Of a stretch of 64,000 nucleotides of DNA, positions 42,391 to 51,410 are shown piece by piece. Where the stretch lies: positions 21,218-85,217 of the forward strand of contig NZ_RCUV01000018.1 of NCBI RefSeq assembly GCF_003667545.1, in the 5' to 3' direction. A program made the translations under genes and the position numbers. Source of the DNA: Mycetocola manganoxydans. Its GTDB lineage: Bacteria > Actinomycetota > Actinomycetes > Actinomycetales > Microbacteriaceae. Position 1 is the stretch's first letter. Each line of letters begins with the position of its first letter. The notes below the pieces were generated by a model. That model was not told the DNA's origin and searched no databases. It worked only from the letters and a program-made list of their open reading frames with translations.

Positions 42391-42828
42391 CTACTTGCCG
42401 AGCTTCTTGCTGACAGCCTGAACGGCGGACGACACACGGTGCGTCGTATCCGCGACCGCGTGCCCGATGGCATCCGCCATTGTCTTGGCCTGGTCGGTGA
42501 GGGCGTGTTGGCCAAGCCCGACCGCCTCGGCGATGTCGAAATCGACGCTGAGGAACGGGATGAGCCAGTCCTCGACCGTCTCGAGTGGTGAGTATTCGAG
42601 CCGGTAGTAGCGGTGCTGTCCCTCTTCGCGCACGGCGACGAGGCCGGCCTCGCGGAGCACCTTCAGGTGCTTCGACACGGTGGGCTGACTCAGTCCGAGC
42701 GCGGTCACGATCTCGGAGACGCTCGTCCCCCCGTGCGAGATGGCCGAATCGCTCTCGTACCGGTCGAGGAGGATCTGCAGGATGTCACGCCGGGTGGCGT
42801 CCGCAATCACGTCAAAAATGTCAGCCAT
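42391..42828 (-). CDS. ArsR-family winged-helix transcriptional regulator
   Basis: The 145-residue protein has an N-terminal winged helix: ADATRRDILQILLDR (about 10-24), recognition helix in SVSEIVTALGLSQPTVSKHLKVLREAGLV (about 36-64) and wing VREEGQHRYYRL. No cysteine pairs for metal sensing are seen, so the signal is not a typical ArsR metal. A C-terminal helix of about 50 residues follows. ATG 42828 has TAGCCT 6 nt upstream. It lies upstream of, and in the same direction as, the bS22 gene; a link is possible but unproven. Confidence 0.85.
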   Translation of the reverse strand: MADIFDVIADATRRDILQILLDRYESDSAISHGGTSVSEIVTALGLSQPTVSKHLKVLREAGLVAVREEGQHRYYRLEYSPLETVEDWLIPFLSVDFDIAEAVGLGQHALTDQAKTMADAIGHAVADTTHRVSSAVQAVSKKLGK

Positions 42829-42834
42829 CCCCCA

Positions 42835-42840
42835 AGGCTA
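42835..42840 (-). promoter_or_regulatory. Leaderless -10 box of the ArsR-family gene
   Basis: TAGCCT on the minus strand, 6 nt (TGGGGG) before ATG 42828. Confidence 0.5.
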
Positions 42841-42900
42841 GTGACTCTCAGCACGGAGTACCATGACATCGGTCCCAACTGAGCCAAGAACGGGGGAACC

Positions 42901-44343
42901 GTGACGGGCAGTACCACCGAGGGTCGACCTCACATCCTGGTTCTCACAGGATTCGCTCGACTCCGCGAGATGATCGACGACTTCACCGGCCGATCACCAT
43001 CGCGCTTCGCACTCCTCATCTTCTCGGCGCTGATCCTGCTGTTCACGCTGCTGTTCTCGTTGCCGATCGCCTCCTCGTCCGGCACATCGACTCCCCTCGC
43101 CGATGCGTTCTTCACCGCTGTGTCCGTCATCTGCGTGACCGGGCTCTCGACGGTCGACATGGCGACCCACTGGTCGATCGTCGGTCACATCCTCGTCTAC
43201 ATCGGCGTGCAGATCGGCGCCGTCGGTGTCCTGACGCTCGCGTCGATCCTCGGCATGGTGATCTCTCGCCGCCTCGGATTGCGCGCAAAGCTCATGGCGG
43301 CGAGCGACTCGAACCCGATGCGTGGTCACCGTGGTCCGGTCGCTGAGGGCCAGGCGGTGCGCCTCGGCGAGATCGGCAGCCTCCTCGCGACGGTGGCGCT
43401 CAGCCTCGTCGTGATCGAGGTGGCCATCGCCATCCTCCTCTTCCCTCGGATGATCATCGACGGCGTGCCGCTCGGGGATGCCATCTGGCACAGCTTCTAT
43501 TACTCGGCCATGGCGTTCACCAACACCGGGTTCACCCCGAACGCCGAGGGCCTCGGCACCTTCGCGAACGACTACTGGTTCCTGTCGACGCTCATGCTCG
43601 GAGTGTTCCTCGGGGCGCTCGGGTTCCCCGTGATCTATGCGCTCAAGCGCCACCTGTTCCGCACCAGGTTCTGGTCGCTGCACGTCAAGCTCACCCTCGT
43701 CACCACACTCATCCTGCTGTTCCTCGGGGCGGGCGCATTCGCCCTCCTCGAGTACGACAACGCGAAAACGTTCGGCTCCCTGAACGCGAGCGACACGGTT
43801 TTCCAGTCGATCTTCCTGTCGATGATGACGAGGTCGGGTGGCTTCGCGTCGATCGAGATCGCGGACCTCAACGGCTCCAGCCTGCTCGTCGCCGACATGC
43901 TCATGTTCATCGGCGGCGGTTCGGCGTCGACCGGCGGCGGTATCAAGGTGACGACGCTGGCCGTCATCTTCCTCGCGGCCCTCGCCGAGGCGAAGGGCAG
44001 CCCGGACATGGAAGCGTTCGGACGCCGGATTCCGCCGGACGTGCTCCGCGTCGCGCTGAGCGTCGTGCTCTGGGGTGCCACCATCGTCGCGCTGTCGTGC
44101 ATCATCCTGCTTCAGATGACCAAGGCGCCGCTCGACCACGTCCTGTTCGACGTGATCTCGGCGTTCGGCACCGTCGGCCTGTCGACCGGCCTCACCGGTG
44201 AACTGGACAATCCCGCGAAGTATGTCCTCGCCATGACCATGTTCCTCGGCCGAGTTGGTACAGTGACACTCGCCGCGGCCGTCGCCGCCTCCACAACTAC
44301 GAGGCTCTACCGCAGACCCGAAGAAAGGCCCATCGTTGGTTGA
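42901..44343 (+). CDS. TrkH/KtrB-family potassium channel subunit
   Basis: The 480-residue membrane protein has four M1-P-M2 repeats with the K+ filter glycines, for example VICVTGLSTVDMATHWS (about 80-96), MAFTNTGFTPNAEG (about 203-216), MTRSGGFASIEI (about 310-321) and AFGTVGLSTGL (about 421-431). GGGSASTGGGIKVTTLAVI (about 339-357) is the conserved gating-loop segment. It imports K+ across the cytoplasmic membrane with the RCK protein encoded next, whose start overlaps by 8 nt. GGGGGAACC precedes GTG 42901. Confidence 0.92.
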   Translation: MTGSTTEGRPHILVLTGFARLREMIDDFTGRSPSRFALLIFSALILLFTLLFSLPIASSSGTSTPLADAFFTAVSVICVTGLSTVDMATHWSIVGHILVYIGVQIGAVGVLTLASILGMVISRRLGLRAKLMAASDSNPMRGHRGPVAEGQAVRLGEIGSLLATVALSLVVIEVAIAILLFPRMIIDGVPLGDAIWHSFYYSAMAFTNTGFTPNAEGLGTFANDYWFLSTLMLGVFLGALGFPVIYALKRHLFRTRFWSLHVKLTLVTTLILLFLGAGAFALLEYDNAKTFGSLNASDTVFQSIFLSMMTRSGGFASIEIADLNGSSLLVADMLMFIGGGSASTGGGIKVTTLAVIFLAALAEAKGSPDMEAFGRRIPPDVLRVALSVVLWGATIVALSCIILLQMTKAPLDHVLFDVISAFGTVGLSTGLTGELDNPAKYVLAMTMFLGRVGTVTLAAAVAASTTTRLYRRPEERPIVG

Positions 44344-45007
44344 CCGTATCAAGCACGATGCCCCTGTGCTCATCATCGGTCTCGGCCGGTTCGGCGCCGC
44401 GTGCGCCGGCGAGCTGGACCGCCTCGACCGTGAGGTCCTCGCGATCGACGCCGGAGCTGAGCTCGTGCAGAAGTGGTCCGAACGGATCACCCACACTGTG
44501 CAGGCAGACGCCCGCAACATCGAGGCGCTGAAACAGATCGGCGCCCAAGACTTCTCGATCGCCGTCGTCGCCGTCGGTTCCTCGATCGAGGCGAGCGTAC
44601 TCATCACCGCGAACCTCGTCGACCTCAAGATTCCGCAGATCTGGGCGAAGGCAGTGTCACAGTCGCACGGCAAGATCCTTGCCCGCGTCGGCGCAAACCA
44701 CGTCATCTATCCCGAGGCCGAGGCCGGCGAGCGAGTCGCCCACCTCGTCAGCGGACGGATGCTCGACTTCATCCAGTTCGACGACGACTTCGCCCTCGTC
44801 AAGATGTACCCGCCGAAGCCGATCCGCGGCCTGCCGCTGGGCCAGAGCGGTGTGCGCTCGAAGTACCGCATCACCGTCGTGGGCGTGAAGTCGCCCGGCA
44901 AGCCGTTCACCTACGCCACGGCCGAGACCGTCGTCACCGACCACGACCTCATCATCGTGTCCGGTACGACGGCTGACATCGAGAAGTTCGCGTCACTCAC
45001 GAACTAA
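44336..45007 (+). CDS. TrkA/KtrA-family RCK regulatory subunit
   Basis: The 223-residue cytosolic protein has an RCK_N Rossmann domain with GLGRFG (residues 15-20) and an acidic residue after strand 2 (AIDAG) for NAD/ATP binding, then an RCK_C domain (about 140-220, MYPPKPIRGLPLGQSGVRSKYRITVVGVKS). It gates the TrkH-like channel in response to nucleotides. A TTG start at 44336 is used, with AAAGG upstream; it overlaps the channel gene, which favours coupled translation. Confidence 0.92.
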   Translation: MVDRIKHDAPVLIIGLGRFGAACAGELDRLDREVLAIDAGAELVQKWSERITHTVQADARNIEALKQIGAQDFSIAVVAVGSSIEASVLITANLVDLKIPQIWAKAVSQSHGKILARVGANHVIYPEAEAGERVAHLVSGRMLDFIQFDDDFALVKMYPPKPIRGLPLGQSGVRSKYRITVVGVKSPGKPFTYATAETVVTDHDLIIVSGTTADIEKFASLTN

Positions 45008-45015
45008 CCCGAGCG

Positions 45016-45082
45016 CATGATCATCCACTGCGGACGGATTCACCCGGCACGCCGGATGCTTTCGACCGGAACGGATGACAAC
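45016..45082. repeat. Dispersed palindrome family 2, copy C (degenerate)
   Basis: Arms about 45016-45045 and 45052-45082 around a 6-nt loop, about 19 of 30 paired. GGATTCACCCG and GACCGGAACGGATGACAACG align with copies A and B. Located between the converging trkA-like and proC genes. Confidence 0.65.
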
Positions 45083-45119
45083 GCGGATGCCGTCGGCACC
45101 GTCGAGCGCACGAGCCCGG

Positions 45120-45965
45120 TCACGAACCGGCGGCGAGTTCCTTCGCCCGCGCGAGCGCGGCATCCGTCGCTTCGTCGAACGTGCGCTTGAGGTTCGCGTT
45201 CTGCAGCACGGCGACGGCCCGCTCGGTGGTTCCCTTGGGGCTCGTGACCTGGATCCGAAGCTCCTCCGGGGACCTGTCGGACTGGGCGAGGAGTTCGGCT
45301 GCGCCACGGAAGGTGCCGTTCACGAGAATCGCTGCCTGCTCGGGTGTGAAACCCTTGCTGATCGCGGTCTTCGTGAGTTCCTCGATCAGGAGGAAGACGT
45401 AGGCGGGGCCCGAACCGGAGATGGTGCTGAGCGCGTCCAGTTGAGGCTCCGGCACCTCGATGACCGTTCCAACCGTCTCGAACACGGCGCGCCCGACGGC
45501 GAGGTCGTCATCGCTCGAGCGGGTGCCAGCTGACAGCCCGGTGACGCCCCGCCCAACGACGGATGGCGTGTTGGGCATGGAGCGCAGAACGGCAATCGTG
45601 TCGGGCAGCAGGGCCTCGAACGTGGCGACGGTCACGCCGGCGGCGACGCTGATCACGATCGTGTCCGGCTCGAGGGCGTCGGCGATCTCGCGCAGCAGCT
45701 CGGGAACGATCGCGGGTTTCACTGCCACGAGAACGACGCGCGCTCCGGCGACAGCGTTGCGGTTGGCATCCGGGTCGTCCTCGACGGCGATCGACGTGAC
45801 CCCGGGGAGTTTCGCGAGTTCAGCGGCCTTCGCGCGGGTGCGGTTCGTCACCCGGATGCCGCCGGTCACCTCGACGCCCGGCTGAAGCAGCCCGGAGAGG
45901 ATCGCCGACCCCATCGAGCCGGTACCGAGAATCGCAATGCTGGGGATCGTTCGAACGTCGCTCAC
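45120..45965 (-). CDS. proC: Pyrroline-5-carboxylate reductase
   Basis: The 281-residue enzyme reduces 1-pyrroline-5-carboxylate to proline with NAD(P)H. It begins with IAILGTGSMGSAILSGLL (about 9-26, dinucleotide loop), and carries ISVAAGVTVATFEALLP (about 100-116), RSMPNTPSVVGRGVTGLSAG (about 122-141), and the C-terminal dimerisation signature SGSGPAYVFLLIEELTKTAISKGF (about 176-199). GTG 45965 lies 6 nt after a TACACT box. The gene stands alone. Confidence 0.93.
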   Translation of the reverse strand: MSDVRTIPSIAILGTGSMGSAILSGLLQPGVEVTGGIRVTNRTRAKAAELAKLPGVTSIAVEDDPDANRNAVAGARVVLVAVKPAIVPELLREIADALEPDTIVISVAAGVTVATFEALLPDTIAVLRSMPNTPSVVGRGVTGLSAGTRSSDDDLAVGRAVFETVGTVIEVPEPQLDALSTISGSGPAYVFLLIEELTKTAISKGFTPEQAAILVNGTFRGAAELLAQSDRSPEELRIQVTSPKGTTERAVAVLQNANLKRTFDEATDAALARAKELAAGS

Positions 45966-45971
45966 CCCGCC

Positions 45972-45977
45972 AGTGTA
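45972..45977 (-). promoter_or_regulatory. Leaderless -10 box of proC
   Basis: TACACT on the minus strand, 6 nt (GGCGGG) before GTG 45965, only a few bases past the end of the LacI-like gene (45982). Confidence 0.55.
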
Positions 45978-45981
45978 TTGC

Positions 45982-46857
45982 TCAGCCGCTGGCAGCCAGT
46001 CGGACGGTCCGGGTGGATTCGCGCTCGATCAGGTGCGGCGACTCGCTCACCCGGCTGGCATCCGGCTTGCCGTCGAGCACGTCGAGGAGCACGTGCGCCG
46101 TCTGCGCGCCGTAGTCGACCCGGTCATGCATCAGGGCGGACAGCGGAGGAGATGCGAGCTGGCAATGAACTGAATCGTCCCACGCGAAGATCGCGACGTC
46201 CTCGGGAACCCGGAGCCCGGCCTGATGCACGACATCGAGCCCGGCGAGCGCCATGACGTCGTTGTCGTAGATCAGCGCGGTCGGGCTGGGCTCCTCACCC
46301 AGCAGGACGGTGGTCGCCGCCGCGCCGGCCTCCGCCGTGTAGTCCGCTTCGACCACCCGGGTGTCCACGCCGAGTCGCACACCGGCGTCGACGAAGGCGT
46401 CGTCACGCACGATGGTGTGCAGCAGCCCCCTCGGCCCCGCGATCCGGCCGATCCGCCGATGCCCGGCCGCAGCCAGAAAATCCATCGCCTCGCGCATGGT
46501 GGAAGCGTTGTCTGTGGACATCGTCGCGAAGTCAGGGGCGAGAAGCGGCGACGCCATGATGACCGCAGGCATCCCCAGTTCGCGCAACAGCTCAAGCCGA
46601 CGATCCTCCGGAGCAAGATCGGAGACGATGACGCCGGCGACCTGGCCCGTCTCGTGCCACCGGCGCAGGGTCGCCATCTCGTCATCGAGGTCGACGACGA
46701 CCTTCAGCAGGAGGGTCATGCCACGCTCGGCGAGCACGTCCTCCGCCCCCCGGAGGAACTGCATCCAGAACGGCTCGAGGGGGACGCGACGTCGGGGCTG
46801 GTGCAGGCACAGCCCTACCGACGCCGGAGCGACTCGCTCACCTGGTGACGAGATCAT
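45982..46857 (-). CDS. LacI-type sensor (periplasmic-binding-like) protein lacking the helix-turn-helix
   Basis: The 291-residue protein is a Peripla_BP_3-like LacI sensor domain: VGLCLHQPRRRVPLEPFWMQFLRGAEDVLAERGMTLLL (about 14-51), AGVIVSD, FLAAAGHRRIGRIAGP (about 133-148), TALIYDNDVMALAGLDVVHQAGLRVPEDVAIFAWDD (about 211-246), and PPLSALMHDRVDYGAQTAHVLLD. The usual 60-residue N-terminal LacI HTH is absent: the start ATG lies in the last 20 bp of the GH2 gene and the in-frame sequence upstream is antisense-like, not HTH-like. It probably binds a sugar without binding DNA itself, or acts through another protein (inference). It has no signal peptide. Confidence 0.75.
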   Translation of the reverse strand: MISSPGERVAPASVGLCLHQPRRRVPLEPFWMQFLRGAEDVLAERGMTLLLKVVVDLDDEMATLRRWHETGQVAGVIVSDLAPEDRRLELLRELGMPAVIMASPLLAPDFATMSTDNASTMREAMDFLAAAGHRRIGRIAGPRGLLHTIVRDDAFVDAGVRLGVDTRVVEADYTAEAGAAATTVLLGEEPSPTALIYDNDVMALAGLDVVHQAGLRVPEDVAIFAWDDSVHCQLASPPLSALMHDRVDYGAQTAHVLLDVLDGKPDASRVSESPHLIERESTRTVRLAASG

Positions 46858-49279
46858 TGACTGAACATAACATCGGGAAGACGGTCGGAAGCGACTCTGG
46901 CAGGTCCCCAGTAATGGTGAACACGGCCGTCGCTCCAGCCGGAAGCGTGACGAGACCGCGGTCGACGGATGCCGCCGGATGCAACCGATCGACCTGAAGG
47001 ACGATGTCCTTGACGAGGGACGTCGCGCGAAGGGTGAGAGCCGCTCCCCCGTCGAACCGCTCGACAGAGACGTCGAGAGCGGATGCCGTCGGCACGAGTG
47101 CGAGTTCGGGGTCTTCAACGAAGTACCAGAACGCGCTGTCGACGCCGTCCGCGCTTGCCTCGACGAATTCAGCCGTGGCATCCTTCACCGCGAGCACACA
47201 CGCGTCGAGCGGGAGCAGCATGATCCCGCGCGGCTCGACATCGATGTCGACGAAGTGCCCGGCGATAGCGGTGCCGTCAAGCGCGAGCCTGGAGATGCTC
47301 ACCGTCGCCGTCCATCGTTCCGCTGAGTCGTTGTGGGCGACGAGGACGGGAACGCCGTCCCGTGGCTGAATGGTCAGCAGCCGGTCGGCGTAGGCGTGCC
47401 TGAGCGCATGCCACAGCGGCTTGCGGTGTCCGGCGTAGTCGACAGCCGCCCAGGAGATCACAGGCCAGTCGTCGTTGAGCTGCCAGATGATCGAACCCGT
47501 GTTGAGCGGCCACAGCGACCGGAAGTGCTCGATCCCGTACCGGAGGGCGCGGGCCTGATTGAGCTGCGTCGCCCAGTGCCACTCCTCGATCGAGCGGGGC
47601 GCCGGCAGGTGATCGCCGAGCCCTCGCTCGAGCTTGAGATTGCCCTGATCCGCTTTCTGGTGCACGAGCATTTCGGTCCCGTACGGGTCGAGTGGTTCAT
47701 CGTGAACGGATGCCGTCAGTGTCGACCAGGCGGGAGGGCCCTGGAACCCGAATTCACTCGCGAATCGCGGCTGATACTCGCCGTAACTCGTGTAGTCCTT
47801 CGAATTCCAGACATCCCAGATGTGCATCGTGCCGTTGCGGGGGTCATTGGGGTGGGCGTACCGGGTGAAGGAGAAGGGGCTACCCGGCGAGTACGGCGTC
47901 GCCGGGTCCAGTTCGGCGACGAGGGCGGGGAACAGGTCGAAGTAGTAGCCCTCCCCCCAGGTCAGGTCGCCGAGTTTCCGGCGCCAGTCCCACTCCAGGT
48001 AGCCCCAGATGTTCTCGTTGCACCCGTTCCAGAGGGCAAGGCTGGGGTGGGCCGAGAGGCGGGTGATCGCCTCCCGCGCTTCGGCTTCGACTTCGCTGTA
48101 CAGCGGGTCTTCTTCGGCATACGCACCGCAGGCGAAGAGGAAGTCCTGCCACACGAGGACACCGAGCTCATCGCAGGCGTCGTAGAAATCGTCGGACTCG
48201 TACATGCCGCCGCCCCACACCCGCAGCATGTTCATGTTCGCGTCGACGGCATCGGTGATCCGGGTGCGGTACCGCTCCCCGGTGATGCGCGTGACGAACG
48301 CGTCGTCCGGGATCCAGTTCGCCCCGCGGATGCCGATCAGCTGTCCGTTCACGAAGAAGGAGAACGGCGCACCGTGCTCGTCAGGAGCGGTATCCAGGGT
48401 GACGGTGCGGAATCCGATCCGTCCGCCCCATGCACTGTCACCCGCGGTGACCGCGACATCGTAGAGCGGCTGCTCGCCGTACCCACGCGGCCACCAGAGC
48501 TCGACCGTTCCTGCGTCGACGCGCACCGCGGCATCCGTCTGTCCCGGTTTCACATGGATCGTCCCGGTCTGTCCGTTCACCGTCACTGCGAGGTCGGTAG
48601 CGGATGCACCGGCGGCCCATTCGAGGTCGACGGCGGCGGCGACGGTTCCTGCCGTTCCGTCGATCTCCGTGAGCGGACGGACGGATGCGATCCGGACGCC
48701 TGACCAGGATTCGATGCCGATCGATTTCCAGATACCCGAACTCGAGACATCGATGCCCCAGTCCCAGCCGAAGTTGGACGCGACCTTGCGGATCGCGTTG
48801 AACGGGTGGTGCATCACCGTGGGGCGCGCGCCGAGAATGGCCTCCTGCTCCCGCGCGAACTCGATCGGGGAGCGGAACTCGACGACGAGTTCGTTCGGAC
48901 CATCGACGAGGAGTGAGCCGACGTCGAACCGATAGCTGCGGTGCTGGTTCCTGGTGCTGGCGACCTCGACACCGTTGAGGGTGATCGTTGCGGCGGTATC
49001 GAGTCCGTCGGCGACGAGGTCGTGGCGGTCGGAGTCGTCGCCAACCCAGTCAAAGGTCGTGCTGTACTGCCAGTCGCAGTAGCCGATCCAGGCCTGAGTC
49101 GTTTCGTTTGCACCGTCGAACGGGTCATCGATGAGCCCGGCGGCGAGCAGGTCGAGCTGCACCTCGCCCGGGACCGTTGCCGGCACGTCACTCCCCGCAA
49201 TCGATTCGTCGACCGGGCCGGCCGTCGCACGGAGAATCCACGCTGAGCCGTCTGCTGTGGTGAGGGGTCGGAACGTCAC
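46838..49279 (-). CDS. Glycoside hydrolase family 2 beta-mannosidase-like enzyme
   Basis: The 813-residue protein has the GH2 layout: N-terminal jelly roll (about 1-190, with VPGEVQLDLLAAGLIDDPF and FNAIRKVASNFGWDWG, both typical of beta-mannosidases), Ig-like domain, then a TIM barrel. The acid/base Glu is near residue 422 in WNGCNENIWG and the nucleophile near 509 in FASEFGFQGPPA. It should release beta-linked mannose from the non-reducing end of oligosaccharides; no signal peptide, so it acts on imported sugars. GTG 49279 has AAAAGAGACC upstream. It is divergent from the isomerase/ABC operon and shares an operator-like region with it. Confidence 0.88.
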   Translation of the reverse strand: MTFRPLTTADGSAWILRATAGPVDESIAGSDVPATVPGEVQLDLLAAGLIDDPFDGANETTQAWIGYCDWQYSTTFDWVGDDSDRHDLVADGLDTAATITLNGVEVASTRNQHRSYRFDVGSLLVDGPNELVVEFRSPIEFAREQEAILGARPTVMHHPFNAIRKVASNFGWDWGIDVSSSGIWKSIGIESWSGVRIASVRPLTEIDGTAGTVAAAVDLEWAAGASATDLAVTVNGQTGTIHVKPGQTDAAVRVDAGTVELWWPRGYGEQPLYDVAVTAGDSAWGGRIGFRTVTLDTAPDEHGAPFSFFVNGQLIGIRGANWIPDDAFVTRITGERYRTRITDAVDANMNMLRVWGGGMYESDDFYDACDELGVLVWQDFLFACGAYAEEDPLYSEVEAEAREAITRLSAHPSLALWNGCNENIWGYLEWDWRRKLGDLTWGEGYYFDLFPALVAELDPATPYSPGSPFSFTRYAHPNDPRNGTMHIWDVWNSKDYTSYGEYQPRFASEFGFQGPPAWSTLTASVHDEPLDPYGTEMLVHQKADQGNLKLERGLGDHLPAPRSIEEWHWATQLNQARALRYGIEHFRSLWPLNTGSIIWQLNDDWPVISWAAVDYAGHRKPLWHALRHAYADRLLTIQPRDGVPVLVAHNDSAERWTATVSISRLALDGTAIAGHFVDIDVEPRGIMLLPLDACVLAVKDATAEFVEASADGVDSAFWYFVEDPELALVPTASALDVSVERFDGGAALTLRATSLVKDIVLQVDRLHPAASVDRGLVTLPAGATAVFTITGDLPESLPTVFPMLCSVNDLVTR

Positions 49280-49379
49280 GCTGGTCTCTTTTCTGCACTC
49301 TGAAAAACGCGGATGCTGCGATGCGCCGGATCTGATCCAATCACTTCTGGCTCTTTCCCTCACGTCGCTGTCATGGTAG

Positions 49380-49405
49380 AAACTATCTTAGGCGAGTTAA
49401 TAAAG
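49380..49405. promoter_or_regulatory. Candidate ROK operator at the GH2/isomerase divergent promoter
   Basis: On the minus strand CTTTATTAA (49397-49405), then CTCGC, then CTAAG-A-TAGTTT. It aligns with 57960-57985 on the ROK gene at 20 or more of 26 positions. A minus-strand TAAGAT (49385-49390), the likely -10 of the GH2 gene, lies within it. Confidence 0.6.
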
Positions 49406-49455
49406 CCGGGCACAAAAGTGTTCCGGTCGCCCGTTCCACAAGGATGTTGGAGTCA

Positions 49456-50208
49456 ATGACGATTTTCGAGAACCCCTCCCTGCAGCTCTACACACTGCGC
49501 GATGCACTGGCGACGGACTTCGACGGCACGATGGATCGCGTTGCAGCGATCGGTTACCGCCAGGTGGAGCCATACCGATTCGTCACCTCCGTCGATGAGC
49601 TTGAACGGACGCTTGCCTCGACGGGGCTGGTCGCACCGTCGGCTCACGTCGGACTTCTCTCCATCGACGACCAGCGTCCGGTGTTCGAAGCTGGCGTTCG
49701 GCTCGGCATCGGTATCGTCATCGATCCGCACGTCGATCGTTCCCTGTGGACCACAGCGGACGACATCGCCGCCACCGCTGACAAGCTCAACCGTGCAGCG
49801 CAGGTGGGTGCCGAATTCGGCGTCACTGTCGGCTACCACAACCACCATTTCGAACTTGAGAACCGCATCGACGGGCGCTTCGCACTCGACGTGCTGGTCG
49901 ACGCGCTGGACCCGGCAGTCGTGCTCGAGATCGACACCTATTGGGCGCAGGTCGGCGGCGCGGACCCGGTGGAACTGCTGACGCGTCTCGGTGAGCGCGT
50001 CGTCGCGATCCACATCAAGGATGGCGACGGAAGCCTCGACATCACGAAGCAGGTCGCGGTCGGCGCAGGCTCACTGCCCATCGAGAGGATCATCGCCGCT
50101 GCTCCGCCTTCGGCCATCGGCGTTGTCGAGCTCGACGGGTTCGACGGCGACGAGTTCGACGCTGTCACCGACAGCTTCGCGTACCTCACCGGATCGGCTT
50201 CAGCATGA
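49456..50208 (+). CDS. TIM-barrel sugar isomerase/epimerase-like protein (AP_endonuc_2 family)
   Basis: The 250-residue protein is a xylose-isomerase-like TIM barrel. Candidate metal/catalytic residues are His128/His130 (YHNHHFEL), Glu158/Asp160 (VLEIDTYW), His186 (IHIKDG) and Glu225 (GVVELDG). Family members isomerise or epimerise sugars and inososes, and some act as lyases on 3-keto sugars. ATG 49456 with GGAG upstream is preferred; an in-frame ATG at 49444 lacks a properly spaced site. Its end overlaps the next gene by 4 nt, and it opens an operon running at least to 57916. Confidence 0.82.
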   Translation: MTIFENPSLQLYTLRDALATDFDGTMDRVAAIGYRQVEPYRFVTSVDELERTLASTGLVAPSAHVGLLSIDDQRPVFEAGVRLGIGIVIDPHVDRSLWTTADDIAATADKLNRAAQVGAEFGVTVGYHNHHFELENRIDGRFALDVLVDALDPAVVLEIDTYWAQVGGADPVELLTRLGERVVAIHIKDGDGSLDITKQVAVGAGSLPIERIIAAAPPSAIGVVELDGFDGDEFDAVTDSFAYLTGSASA

Positions 50209-51311
50209 GTGGCTCGGGTCCCGTCGGCATCGGCATCATCGGTGCCGGCGTCATCAGCGAAACCTACCTCGAGAACCTGCAGTCGTTCCCCGACGTGAAA
50301 GTGCACGTCATCGGCGATCTCTTTGAAGAGCTCGCGGCAAAGCGTGCCGCCCAGTTCGGGATCGAGTCGAGCGGTGGCGTCGAGACCGTCCTCGCGCACC
50401 CCGACGTCGAGATCGTGGTCAACCTGACAATTCCGACAGCGCATGTGCCCGTGGCATTGCAGGCGATCGCTGCCGGAAAACACGTCATCGGCGAGAAGCC
50501 GTTCTCGCTCGATCGCGCCAGTGGCCTGGATCTCCTGGCACAGGCAGCGGATGCCGGCCTCCGTGTCGGCTGCGCACCGGACACGTTCCTCGGCGCTGGA
50601 CTGCAGGCAGCATTGCGCGCCATTCGCCGGGGCGATATCGGCATCCCGTTGACCGCTCTGACACTGATGCAATCCCCCGGACCGGAGTCGTGGCATCCGA
50701 ACCCCGCTTTTCTGTTCCAGGAGGGTGCCGGCCCGCTGTTCGACATCGGCCCGTATTACCTGACTACCCTTGTGCAGGCCTTCGGGTCTGTCCTGCGCGT
50801 AGCCGCATCCGGCTCGACGGCGCACCCGAAACGCGTCATCGGTTCGGGCCCCAAGGCAGGCGAGGAGTTCGACGTCACCGTGCCATCGCACGTCGGCGCT
50901 CTCCTGCAGTTCTCTGAGGGCGCGACGTCTCAAAGTGTGTGGAGTTTCGACTCCGCGATCCGCAGGCAGGGCTTCGTCGAGATCGCGGGAACCGAGGGCA
51001 CACTTGTCCTCCCTGACCCCAATAATTTCGACGGCGACGTTGTCATTCACCGTCGCGGTTCCGACGGTCCCGAAGTTCTCGAGTCGACCGTCGCCAGCTC
51101 CACTCGAGGTACCGGTGTGCTCGACCTCGCCAGGGCAATCCGCGAAGACCGCCCACACCGGGCATCCGGCGAGCTTGCCTACCACGTCGTCGACACCATG
51201 GTCTCGGTCAGCGAGTCGATCACGACGGGAGAGTTCGTCTCGGTGGGAAGTACCGCACCGGTGGTGCCTCCGCTCCCAGAGGGCTGGGACCCACACGAGT
51301 CCACTCTCTGA
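50205..51311 (+). CDS. Gfo/Idh/MocA-family NAD(P)-dependent sugar oxidoreductase
   Basis: The 368-residue protein begins with a Rossmann fold (GIGIIGAGVISETYLENL, about 8-25), has the family EKP motif at 97-99 (HVIGEKPFSLD, active-site Lys98) and the central segment GAGPLFDIGPYYLTTLVQAFG (about 175-195) where the substrate-side Asp lies; the frequent His two turns on is Tyr here. It probably oxidises a ring hydroxyl (C3 or similar) of a sugar or glycoside. ATGA overlap couples it to the isomerase/epimerase gene, an arrangement seen in oxidative glycoside degradation loci. Confidence 0.88.
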   Translation: MSGSGPVGIGIIGAGVISETYLENLQSFPDVKVHVIGDLFEELAAKRAAQFGIESSGGVETVLAHPDVEIVVNLTIPTAHVPVALQAIAAGKHVIGEKPFSLDRASGLDLLAQAADAGLRVGCAPDTFLGAGLQAALRAIRRGDIGIPLTALTLMQSPGPESWHPNPAFLFQEGAGPLFDIGPYYLTTLVQAFGSVLRVAASGSTAHPKRVIGSGPKAGEEFDVTVPSHVGALLQFSEGATSQSVWSFDSAIRRQGFVEIAGTEGTLVLPDPNNFDGDVVIHRRGSDGPEVLESTVASSTRGTGVLDLARAIREDRPHRASGELAYHVVDTMVSVSESITTGEFVSVGSTAPVVPPLPEGWDPHESTL

Positions 51312-51410
51312 CCAGGAGACGGGACTCGCCGCTCAGTGCGCCTCGCGGCGCGATCGATCAGAACACCTCACATTCAGCCACGCACCACCAACCCAAAGAA
51401 GGGCATCACC

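Noticed and set aside
46858..47181. Possible HTH-coding extension of the LacI-like gene
   Set aside because: Translated sequence is Ser/Arg-rich without helix-turn-helix pattern and lies within the GH2 coding region; no DNA-binding domain can be claimed.
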